A stretch of DNA of 64,000 nucleotides from Caldilineales bacterium (lineage in GTDB: Bacteria > Chloroflexota > Anaerolineae > J102): positions 108,746 through 172,745 of the forward strand of contig JAIBAP010000003.1 in the NCBI GenBank assembly GCA_019695115.1. Direction: 5' to 3'. A program made the position numbers and the translations under genes. Numbering within the stretch: position 1 is the first letter of the stretch; every line of letters starts with the position of its first letter. Positions 17,138-25,700 of the stretch are shown piece after piece. The notes beneath the pieces were generated by a model, which worked only from the letters and a program-made list of their open reading frames with translations, made no database searches and was not told where the DNA came from.

Positions 17138-17980
17138 TCAACCTATGCCCGTCACCCGAACCCAATCGACCGCCAGCCGCACCTGGTCTTGCTGGATCAG
17201 GCGCACGGTGGCGGCGGGCAGGCCGAAGGCGGGGCTGTGTAGGCCGTTGGTTTTGAACGGGTAGACGCCGCCCAAAGCGACGTTCAGGATCAGAAACTCC
17301 GGCGCCGCGAAGACCCAGGGGCCGACAAAGTCGATCATGGGGCGGGTGATGCGGTAGACGGTGCGGCCATCGACCGTGAAATGGAGTCGATCGGGCTGCC
17401 AGTCCACGGCGTAGACATGCCAGCCGGCGGCGCTCTCGGCCGACCAGCCGGCGGCGTCCTCGTCCGCGGGGAAATAGAACCTGTTCACCAGCCCCGTCTC
17501 GCCAAAATAGCCCGGCCCGTGCGCGGCGGCGCTGACCCAATCGGGTTCGCCCACATATTCCAGGATGTCGATCTCGCCGGTGTCGGGCCACTGGCCATAG
17601 CCCAGCATCCAGAAGGCGGGCCACACACCGATCCCCGCCGGCAGCCTGATGCGGGCGGCGGCTGTGCCGTAGGTGAAATCGAACTTCGAGCGCGTGTCGA
17701 TGCGCCCGGAGATGAAGTCGAAACGCTGGCCCTGCGGCGAGAGGAAGCCGGGGCGATGGCGCGGGTGGATGATCAGGGCGCCGTGATACGCGCCCAGCGT
17801 TTCATCCCCGCTCGAGAGATAAAGGGTCTCGGGGGAATCGACATAGGCCTGCTGTTCCTGGTTGAAGATGGTTCCGGTGACGTGCACATTCCATTGCGAG
17901 CGGTCGAGTTCAGCCCCGTCGAAGTCGTCGAAGAAGAGGATGTCGGAGTCAGCCGGGTGGGGCGCAGTGAGTTTTGGCAT
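17138..17980 (-). CDS. GH16 beta-glucanase without signal peptide
   Basis: A 280-residue single-domain GH16 protein. TGEIDILEYVG carries the two catalytic Glu residues of the E-I-D-x-x-E motif, and WPAFWMLG just before it is the family's conserved strand. It begins directly with MPKLTAPHPADSDILFFDDF and has no export signal, so a cytoplasmic enzyme acting on imported beta-1,3-glucan oligosaccharides is inferred; loss of an N-terminus is the alternative. The gene starts 8 bases after the stop of the lipoprotein GH16 gene. Confidence 0.88.
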   Translation of the reverse strand: MPKLTAPHPADSDILFFDDFDGAELDRSQWNVHVTGTIFNQEQQAYVDSPETLYLSSGDETLGAYHGALIIHPRHRPGFLSPQGQRFDFISGRIDTRSKFDFTYGTAAARIRLPAGIGVWPAFWMLGYGQWPDTGEIDILEYVGEPDWVSAAAHGPGYFGETGLVNRFYFPADEDAAGWSAESAAGWHVYAVDWQPDRLHFTVDGRTVYRITRPMIDFVGPWVFAAPEFLILNVALGGVYPFKTNGLHSPAFGLPAATVRLIQQDQVRLAVDWVRVTGIG

Positions 17981-17988
17981 CGGTCGGC

Positions 17989-18933
17989 TCAGGGAGTGGG
18001 TTGGTAGACCCGGACGAAATCGACATAGACGTTGGCGGGGAAGGGGGTGTCCGGGCTAATCAGGCCGCCCAGCGTGCCCCCGACGGCCAAGTTGAGGATC
18101 ATGAAGAAGGGCTGGTCGAACACCCACCTGTCCGTCCCCACATCGGCGCGGGTCAGGGTGTGGTAGGCTTCGCCATCGAAGAACCAGCGGATCTGCTCGG
18201 CGCTCCACTCGACGGCGTAGGTGTGGAAGGCGTCGGCGATCTCTTCCTTTTGCAAGCTGCGAGCCGTCAGGCCCAGGGCGCCGGAAAAGCCCGGCCCGTG
18301 CAGCGTGCCCATGATCATATTCGGCTCCCTGCCGATATATTCCATGATGTCGATCTCGCCGCAATCGGGCCAGCCGACCGTGCTGAAATTGCTGCCCAGC
18401 ATCCAGAAGGCCGGCCAGGTGCCCGCGCCGGCCGGCACCTTCATGCGGGCCTCGATCCGCCCATATTGGAATTCTTGTAGCCCCTGTGTTTTCAGCCGCG
18501 CCGACGTGAACTTGAAGCCTCCGGTCTCGTTTGGCTCTTTGCGGGCTTCGATCACCAACAAGCCGTTCTCCAGGCGGACGTTTTCGGGCCGGTCGGTGTA
18601 GATCTGCGCCTCGCCATTGCCCCAGCCACCGCCGCCCAGGTCGAAGGTCCAATTGCTGCGGTCGATGGCGGCGCCCTCGAACTCATCCTGCCAGACCAGC
18701 TGCCATCCTGCTTCGGCGGCGATGGGGATAGGCGGCGGGGTGGGGATGGGGGGCGAGGTGGGCGCGGATGTGGCGGTGGGCGTCGCCGCCGGCGAGCTGG
18801 TGGGCGTGGCCGTGGCCGTGGCCGTGGCCGTGACCAGCGGCCGCTGGCCGCCCGGCTGCGGCCGGCTGGCCGCCCGGCAGCCGGCGAGCAGGAGCGCCAG
18901 AATCAGCAACAACCCGAAAGAGCGTCGTCTCAT
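17989..18933 (-). CDS. GH16 beta-glucanase lipoprotein
   Basis: A 314-residue exported enzyme. MRRRSFGLLLILALLLAGC is a lipoprotein signal with lipobox LAGC, followed by a Thr/Pro/Ala-rich spacer to about residue 75 that would hold the catalytic domain off the membrane. The GH16 domain then runs to the end, with CGEIDIMEYIG as the catalytic motif. It probably makes the first cuts in beta-1,3-glucan at the cell surface, close to the ABC binding protein encoded upstream. It is separated from malG-like by about 170 bases containing a hairpin. Confidence 0.9.
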   Translation of the reverse strand: MRRRSFGLLLILALLLAGCRAASRPQPGGQRPLVTATATATATPTSSPAATPTATSAPTSPPIPTPPPIPIAAEAGWQLVWQDEFEGAAIDRSNWTFDLGGGGWGNGEAQIYTDRPENVRLENGLLVIEARKEPNETGGFKFTSARLKTQGLQEFQYGRIEARMKVPAGAGTWPAFWMLGSNFSTVGWPDCGEIDIMEYIGREPNMIMGTLHGPGFSGALGLTARSLQKEEIADAFHTYAVEWSAEQIRWFFDGEAYHTLTRADVGTDRWVFDQPFFMILNLAVGGTLGGLISPDTPFPANVYVDFVRVYQPTP

Positions 18934-19067
18934 GAGGGTGGCATTCCTTGCAGGGGGGGGTAAGCCGCGCGCGGCCAGCCGCGGCGGGCTGCATGACCGC
19001 GCCGCTGGCCCAGCGCCAGGGTGCGCCCCCAGGGGTGCGGCTCCCAGGCCGCCGTTGTTTTGGCGGA

Positions 19068-19096
19068 GGCTATCGGCCGGAACCCAGCCGATAGCC
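19068..19096 (-). terminator. Hairpin after the malG-like gene
   Basis: GGCTATCGGC (19068-19077) and GCCGATAGCC (19087-19096) form a perfect 10-bp stem just past the malG-like stop. No U-tract follows, so it may only partly terminate or may protect the upstream mRNA. Confidence 0.5.
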
Positions 19097-19102
19097 TGCG
19101 AT

Positions 19103-19939
19103 TTAGCCTTTGACGGCGCCGGCGGTGAGGCCGGCGATGATGTAGCGCTGCAAGAACAGGAACAAGATCAGCATCGGCACCGTCAGCATCAGCACCGCCG
19201 CCGCCAGCGTGGGCCACTGGCTGCCATAGACGCCCTGGAACACGATCAGACCGCGCGTGATCGGGTAGTACTTCTCGCTGGTCAGGTAGATGGTGGGGGT
19301 GATGATCTCGTTCCAGACGCCGATGGAGTGCAGGACGATCACCGTGGCGATGGCCGGGCGCATCAAGGGCAGGACGATGCTCCAGACGAAGCGCAAATAG
19401 CTACAGCCATCGATGGCTGCGGCTTCGTCCAGTTCCCTGGGCACCGACTTGGCGGCGTTGACCAGAATGACGATGCCCACGGCGTTGACAACGAAGAGCA
19501 AGATGAAGCCTTGCGGCGTGTTGTAAAGCCCCAGGTTCAGGATGAGCTGAAACTGCGGGATCAAGGCCGGCGGCAGGAACAGGGCGATGACGTACAGGGT
19601 GAGCAGGAGGCTGGCATACTTCACATAGCCGCGGGCAATGGGGAAGGCGACGAAGATGCCGGTGATGATAAAGATAGCGGTGGCCGAGGCGGTGTAGATG
19701 ATCGAATTGAGCAGGTATCGGGGGAAATTGGCCTTTTCCCAGGCTTCGGCGAAGTTCTGCCAATGGAACTCCGTGGCCAACCCGGTGGCGTTGGTCGAAA
19801 AGGAGGGCATCGTCTTGAGCGATGTGTTGAGCAGCATCAGCAACGGCCCCAGGTAGATGAGCGCCATCAGCACCATGATGGCATAGGAGGCAATCCTGCC
19901 CCAGTTGATCGGTTTTCTGCGGGTGTTGGATGTATTCAT
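19103..19939 (-). CDS. Carbohydrate ABC permease, MalG/CUT1 type
   Basis: A 278-residue inner-membrane protein with six predicted helices. The EAA loop, where the ATPase docks, is visible as ELDEAAAIDGCSYLRFVWSI. The start ATG overlaps the stop of the upstream MalF-type gene by ATGA, so the two subunits are translationally coupled. With the binding protein and MalF partner it should import glucan oligosaccharides. No ATPase gene is present in this locus, so a shared MsmX-type ATPase elsewhere is inferred. Confidence 0.92.
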   Translation of the reverse strand: MNTSNTRRKPINWGRIASYAIMVLMALIYLGPLLMLLNTSLKTMPSFSTNATGLATEFHWQNFAEAWEKANFPRYLLNSIIYTASATAIFIITGIFVAFPIARGYVKYASLLLTLYVIALFLPPALIPQFQLILNLGLYNTPQGFILLFVVNAVGIVILVNAAKSVPRELDEAAAIDGCSYLRFVWSIVLPLMRPAIATVIVLHSIGVWNEIITPTIYLTSEKYYPITRGLIVFQGVYGSQWPTLAAAVLMLTVPMLILFLFLQRYIIAGLTAGAVKG

Positions 19940-20856
19940 GCCAGAATCCTCTCTTCTCTGCGACGCAGATAGGTCTGAACCACCATACCGATGATGAGCA
20001 CGAGGATGAACAAGACAATCGAAGCGGCGGCGGCATAGCCCTGCCGGAAACTCTGGGTCAGGCTCCCTGCCGCGCCGAAGCCTGTGGCATAGATCAGATA
20101 GCCCAACACCTGGGTGCCAGAGCGGTAGCCGATCAAGACCAAGAACAGTTGCCAGGCTTGCAGGCTGCCGATGATGTTCAAGAGCAGGTTGGTGTTGACG
20201 CTGGGGGTCAGCAGCGGCCAGGTGACATTCCTGAACACCTGCCAGCTGTTGGCGCCGTCGATGCTGGCCGCTTCGTAGTAGTCAGAGGGGATGGTTTGCA
20301 GGCCCGACAAGAAGATGATCATGGTAATGCCCAGATTGGCCCAGATCTGCACCACGATCACCCAGAAGAAGGCTTCGTTGGGCGAACCGCCCAGGAACTG
20401 CGGGCTGTTGCCGAAGAGTTCGAACAGCCGCGACGCCGGGCCGCCCAACGGATAGAGGAAGAGAGACCAGATCAAACCCTGAATCACCGCGCCCAAGATC
20501 ACGGGCATGAAGATCAAGGTGCGGACGATGTTCCGCCCCCACAGCCGCTGGTTCAGGATCATGGCCACGATCAGGCCGAGGGTGAACTGGATGGTGGAAA
20601 CGAAGAGGGAGAAGATCAGCGTCCGCCCCAGCACCGCCAGGTTATCTTTGGCTGCCTGCCCCAGGAGCAGGAACTCCCGATAGTTTTCCAGCCCAACCCA
20701 GTTGACGGGGGCGCCTTTCAAGCCGGTGGCGTCTGTGAACGAGTAGATTGTCGTTGCCAGGGAGGGGCCGAGCGCAATCACGAAATAAATCAACAGCCCC
20801 GGTAAGAGGAACAGGTAGGGCGTCCATCGTGAGCGCCCGCGACCGAAATGGTACAT
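19936..20856 (-). CDS. Carbohydrate ABC permease, MalF/CUT1 type
   Basis: A 306-residue membrane protein of the binding-protein-dependent transport family; the EAA loop reads DYYEAASIDGANSWQVFRNV. The ATG at 20856 (MYHFGRGRSRW) is chosen because GGAGG precedes it at good spacing. It forms a heterodimer with the MalG-type partner immediately downstream. A strong hairpin separates it from the upstream binding-protein gene, a common arrangement that makes more binding protein than permease. Confidence 0.92.
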   Translation of the reverse strand: MYHFGRGRSRWTPYLFLLPGLLIYFVIALGPSLATTIYSFTDATGLKGAPVNWVGLENYREFLLLGQAAKDNLAVLGRTLIFSLFVSTIQFTLGLIVAMILNQRLWGRNIVRTLIFMPVILGAVIQGLIWSLFLYPLGGPASRLFELFGNSPQFLGGSPNEAFFWVIVVQIWANLGITMIIFLSGLQTIPSDYYEAASIDGANSWQVFRNVTWPLLTPSVNTNLLLNIIGSLQAWQLFLVLIGYRSGTQVLGYLIYATGFGAAGSLTQSFRQGYAAAASIVLFILVLIIGMVVQTYLRRREERILA

Positions 20857-20881
20857 GGCTATCCTCCGCGCTTGAACCAAG

Positions 20882-20913
20882 AAGGGCTTCCTGCCGGTCG
20901 GCAGGAAGCCCTT
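20882..20913 (-). terminator. Strong hairpin between binding-protein and permease genes
   Basis: A perfect 15-bp stem (AAGGGCTTCCTGCCG against its complement) with a two-base centre lies between the binding-protein stop and the malF-like start. It probably gives partial termination or 3'-end protection, favouring binding-protein expression. Confidence 0.75.
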
Positions 20914-20928
20914 TGGGGTCGAGTGTGG

Positions 20929-22299
20929 TTACTTCACGGCGTCGAGACCGGCCTGGAGGTCGGCCTGGACTTTGTCAGCAAGCTGCTGGGCATCGTCGTA
21001 GGTGCCAAAGGGCTTGAAGTACGAGGCCCAGGGATTGGCAAACTCGCCGGCGCCCTTGGGGGCCACCCAGTACTGCTCATAGCCCACGCGGAAGTTGGCG
21101 AGGTAGGGCTTGACTTCCTGCCCGATCTTCGTGTCCAGGGTCGCGGTCGGCTGGGTGGGGATGAAGCCCACCGCATTGACGAAGGCCTGGTAGTTGTCGG
21201 GGGCCGAGAACTCGGTCAGGTAGGTCAACGCCGCGTCCTTGTTGGGCGTATTGGCGGCAATGGCCCAGCCCTGGTCGTATTTCCCGAACAGGTAGGTGTT
21301 GTCTTGGGCGGTGTCGGAGCCGGGGAAGGGGATGTAGCCCCAGTCCAGGGCGGGGTTGGCGGCTTCGATGGCGGAAGCGTACCAGCTGCCACCGGAGAAC
21401 ATGGCCACCGCGCCGGAGGCGAAACGACCGGGGGCAGCATCGCCGGCGATGCCGCTGGCCTGCGGCTCCATCATGTTCTGGGCGTAGACCTTCATCTTCT
21501 CCCACATTTCCAGCGATTTGGCGTCGTTCCATTTGGCCGAGCCTGTCCACAAGCCCTCGACCAGCGCCGCTTGGTCGGGATACATGGCGCCGATCAGACC
21601 GTAGGCGCCGACGAAGATCGGCCAGCCGTCCTTGCCGCCGGCGGTCATGCAGGGGATGTTGGCGGCGGTGAAGGTTTCACAGGCCGTCACCAGCTCGCCC
21701 CAGGTGGTGGGAACGGCCACTTTGTTCTGCTCGAACAGGGCCTTGTTGTAGTAGATGCCGCTGTAGATCACGCGGCCGAGGTTGATGGCGTAGACCTTGC
21801 CGTTGAAGCCGCCGGCGTCCGTATTCGCAGCCGGATCGTAGTTCGCCAGGAAGGGTTGGCCGGTCAAGTCCATCAGCAAACCGGCTTCGATCAGCTGTTG
21901 CCAGTTCGGCTTGTCCACACGCTTCATGTAGGACTGGGCAGGATTGGCGAAGCCGAAGATGTCGACCAGATCGACATCGTTGGCGGTCAGCCGGGTCTGG
22001 GTCGAGGTGGCCAGGTCGTTGGCGTTCACCACCGACATCTCCACCTTGATGTTGGGATATTTGGCCTCGAACTGCTTGTTGAAGGCCTCCATGAACTCCA
22101 CCATCGGCGGGTTCTGGTGCACGAGGGCGCGCAGGGTCACTGCCTGCTGCGGGGCCGGGGTGGGCGCCTGCTGTTCAGGAGCTTGTGTGGCGGCTGGAGC
22201 TGCCGGCGCCGGGGTGCTGGAGCCACCGCAAGCTGCCAGCGCCAGGGCGGCGACCAGCAAGACAAGGGTGGTGAGCAGGGAAAACGTCTTCTTGGACAT
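20929..22299 (-). CDS. Sugar ABC transporter substrate-binding lipoprotein
   Basis: A 456-residue family 1 solute-binding protein. The ATG at 22299 follows AAGGAG; MSKKTFSLLTT opens a lipoprotein signal with the lipobox Cys in ALAACGGS. A Pro/Ala/Gln-rich linker precedes the mature domain from about residue 50. Features such as NANDLATSTQTRL and FSGGSWYASAIEAANP suit a CUT1 oligosaccharide receptor. Given the surrounding GH16 and GH17 genes, the ligand is inferred to be beta-1,3-gluco-oligosaccharide. Confidence 0.9.
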   Translation of the reverse strand: MSKKTFSLLTTLVLLVAALALAACGGSSTPAPAAPAATQAPEQQAPTPAPQQAVTLRALVHQNPPMVEFMEAFNKQFEAKYPNIKVEMSVVNANDLATSTQTRLTANDVDLVDIFGFANPAQSYMKRVDKPNWQQLIEAGLLMDLTGQPFLANYDPAANTDAGGFNGKVYAINLGRVIYSGIYYNKALFEQNKVAVPTTWGELVTACETFTAANIPCMTAGGKDGWPIFVGAYGLIGAMYPDQAALVEGLWTGSAKWNDAKSLEMWEKMKVYAQNMMEPQASGIAGDAAPGRFASGAVAMFSGGSWYASAIEAANPALDWGYIPFPGSDTAQDNTYLFGKYDQGWAIAANTPNKDAALTYLTEFSAPDNYQAFVNAVGFIPTQPTATLDTKIGQEVKPYLANFRVGYEQYWVAPKGAGEFANPWASYFKPFGTYDDAQQLADKVQADLQAGLDAVK

Positions 22300-22397
22300 C
22301 GTGGGGCTTCTCCTTTTGAGAAAATGGATGGGGTGAGAGTGGGAATGAGAGGCAGGAGGATCGGGGCGGGCGACAGACGGCGCTTGCGTTTGGCGCC

Positions 22398-22613
22398 TCA
22401 TGGTTTCACAGCATCTTCCGGTGTGGGTTCGGGATGGCGGCGGTTCGCCAGGGCGCGGGCGGTGGGGTTCGGGGCATAGCCGTAGGCGGCCATGATTTCG
22501 TGCACGCGCGCCCGCGTCTCCGCGCTCACCTGCGGGTGGCCGTTGAGAACCCGTGAGGCCGTCGATCGGGATACGCCGGCCAGTTTTGCGATCTGTTCAA
22601 GAGTGAGTGCCAT
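22398..22613 (-). CDS. Stand-alone LacI-type DNA-binding domain
   Basis: A 71-residue protein that is only the LacI helix-turn-helix and hinge: TLEQIAKLAGVSRSTASRVL, then the YGYAPNPTARALA hinge region, then a short tail and stop. Normal LacI regulators have about 330 residues with a sugar-binding domain; here none follows in any frame, because the binding-protein gene comes next. The missing LacI-type sensor half is found at the N-terminus of the adjacent hybrid kinase. It may be a mini-repressor, a domain acting with that kinase, or a relic. A LacI-type operator lies 20 bases upstream. Confidence 0.85.
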   Translation of the reverse strand: MALTLEQIAKLAGVSRSTASRVLNGHPQVSAETRARVHEIMAAYGYAPNPTARALANRRHPEPTPEDAVKP

Positions 22614-22632
22614 GATCCGGTTCGGAAAAGAT

Positions 22633-22646
22633 TGGGAGCGCTTCCA
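22633..22646. promoter_or_regulatory. LacI-family operator-like palindrome
   Basis: TGGGAGCGCTTCCA is a near-perfect palindrome with the central GCGC of LacI-family sites, one base from the TGGGAGCGCTCCCA box known for the actinobacterial cellulose regulator CelR. It lies 20 bases upstream of the mini-LacI start, a position suited to autoregulation of the downstream operon. Confidence 0.6.
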
Positions 22647-22764
22647 CAGCTAAGCCTCATTTTAGGCCCCTTTCCTTGCCCGCGCTTGTCGAAAAACGAG
22701 AAGCGCATGCACAAATCCCACAAGTTCTTTCCGCCCGCCCCCATACGCCCGCGCTGCCCCCTCC

Positions 22765-25700
22765 CTACCCCTCTCGCTGCCGCCGGAACGCCTCCGGCGA
22801 CACGCCGGCCTCGCGGTGAAACACCCGGCTGAAGTAACCGCTGGTCGAGAAGCCCACATCCAGGGCGATGGCGGTGATGCTGCGGTCGGTCTCGGCCAGC
22901 AGGTGGCGGGCCTGGCTGACCCGAAAGCGGTTGAGATAGGCAATCGGCGTCATCCCCAACTCCTGCCGGAAACAGTGCGTCAGATAGTCCTCGCTCATGC
23001 TCACATAGCGGGCCAGGTCCTGGCGGGAGATCGGCTCGGCGTAATGCTCGTGGATGTAGGCCATGGCCTTGCGCACCGCCCGTTGCGCCTCATCGCTCAG
23101 CTTGTGTCGCCGCTCCAGCGCCGCCTGCAACTGCGCCAGCGTCTCATCCAGGTCGAACATGCCCTTGCTCATGACGGTGGTCACGCCGTGGTTGAGCCGC
23201 GCCATCTCCGCCTCGGTCAGCACCTGCCCCGTGATCACCATCACAGGGATATCGCGGGTGCGCGGCTGCGACTGCATCGCCTCCAGCACCCCAAACCCAT
23301 CCAGCCCCGGCATCATCAAGTCCAACACCACCAGATCCACTTCCCGGTGCTGCAAGATTTGCAGCGCCTCGTGACCATCGCCCGCGGTCAGCACCCGGTT
23401 GCCGCGCGCCTGCGACTGGATGATGCGCCGGTGCAGATCGAGCGTATCGGCGTCATCATCCACCACCAGAAACGTGCGGGCGCGGGCCTCAGGCCCGCTG
23501 GCCAGCCACTGCTGATCCAGCGCCCGCGCCAAGCTGGCGACCTCGATCGGCTTGGTCAGATAATCCAGTTCCAGCACCGCCCCGCCGGTGGCGGAGGCGG
23601 CATAGAACAGGGTGGGGATGTGCTGCGTGGACGGGTTGTGCTTGAGCAGCTTCAACGCCTCCCAGGCCCGCTCTCCCCCCTGGCTGATGTCCAAGACCAC
23701 GGCGCTGTACTCCCCCGACAACAGCTGCGCCAGCCAGATGGCGCTGTCGTGCAGGAAGCAGACCTGCGCGCTCAGGCCGCGGCGCTCCAACTCGGCCCGC
23801 AGCCGCCCGCCGCCCGGTTCGGACGAAAGCACCAGGACGCGGCCCGCGCCTCGCACCTGCGGCAGCGACAGGGCGCGGTTGGCCGCAGAGGGCGGCGTCA
23901 CCGTGGGCAAAGTGAAGTAGAACACCGACCCCGCGCCTTCCTCGCCGCTGGAATACACGCCAATCGTGCCGTGATGCAGTTCCACCAGGCGTTTGCAGAT
24001 CGCCAGGCCCAGGCCGATGCCCCCGTACCCTTGCCTGATGCTGCGCTCCGACCGCTTGAACTCCTCGAAGATGGCGGACTGCTCGGCCGGCGGCAGCCCG
24101 ATGCCGCTGTCGCGCACGCTGACCGTGACCGTTTCCCCCTCCTGCTCGACCTGCAACCCGACCTCGCCGCGGGCGGTGAACTTCACGGCATTGCTGATCA
24201 GGTTCAGGATCACCTGCTGCAAGCGCGTGCGGTCGCCCCAGACCAACGGCCCCGACTCTGGCAGCGATTGCTGCCAGGCCAGACCCTTGTCCGCGGCCAA
24301 TTGCCGCCCCGTCTCCGCCGCCAGACGCAGTTCCTGCCCCAGATCGACGAAATCGTAGGTGAGGCGCAGTTGTCCGGCATCGCTGCTGGCCAGATCGAGC
24401 ACATCATCGATCAGGCGGCCGAGGTGGCGGGCGTGGCTGTGAATGCGCTCGACATCGCGCTGCACCTGCTCTGGCAAGGGCGCCTCGGCCTCGGCGCTGT
24501 CGCGCAGCAGCAGGCCGCTGGTGCCGACGATGAGGTTGAGCGGCGTGCGCAGCTCGTGGCTGACGGTGGAGAGGAAGCGGCTCTTCATGCGGTCCGCTTC
24601 CTCGGCCAGGCGCCGGCCCTCGGTGGCGTCGCGATAGAGCCGCGCCACATTCAGGGCTGCGCCCATCTGCTGGGCGATGGCGCCGAGCGCGTCCAACTTC
24701 ACCGCTTCGAAGGCGACGAACCCCGCCCCGCCCAACTGGCCCGCCAATGGCAACAGGGCCAGGCTGAAGGGCCTGTCCGCCTCGACCCAGGCCAGCGGCG
24801 GGAAGGCGCGGCTGCGAATGCGCAGGGTCTCCTGCCGGGGCGGCGTCACCGCTCGCGCCAGCGTCCACGCCACCGCATCGTCGCCTTCGGCCTCGAAAAG
24901 CCCCAGCCAGGCGGTGTGGATGCCGATCGCGGGCAGGTGCTGGGCCAGAATATCGTAGATCTGCGTCTCGTCCAGGGCGGTGAGCAGCCGGGCCGTGAGC
25001 ACGCCGATGCGGTCGCCCAGGCGGCGCTGATCCACCACCAGCTGGCGATATTGGCGGCGCATGGCGGCGCTGATAGCCACGCGGGCCTCGTCGATGAGGG
25101 CGTCGGCGCCGGCCGGGGCCGCCAGCGCCTCGGGCAAGTCCGCCCGCAGGATGGTGAGCGCGACCTGCCAGCCGTGGGTGTCATCGCGCACCGCCGCCGC
25201 CCGTTCCAGGATGTCCGCGAGGGCGCGGCGAAAGTGGCCAGGCTCATCGGCTTGCAGGCTGGCGGTCAGGGCCGCCAGCAGGCGCAGGCACAGCCTTTCC
25301 ACCTCATCCCCGCCCAGGCCCTGCGTCTCGGCCAGGACGGCCGCGGCCATTTTGCGCGCCAACTGCGCCTCCGGCGCGGGCGTTTTCTCCGCCGCCAGGG
25401 GGGGGAGGGTGACTTCCAGGGCCTGGGGGCGCTCTGGGCTGTGGCCGCAGCCGCACGATTCCCGGATCACAAGGCGGGTGGGCACAGGAAAACGCTCTGG
25501 CTTCGGGGTGGGCGCGGCCATTTGCTGGCGCAAGCGGGCCACGGCCTGATAGCCCATGTTGAAGAGCGGCACATGCACGCTGGTCAGGGGCGGATCGAGC
25601 ACGGCGCTCTCCAGCCGGTTGTCGAAGCCGATCACCGCCACGTCGCCGGGGACGCTGCGCCCCGCTTCTTGCAAGGCCTGGATGGCGCCGAACGCGGATT

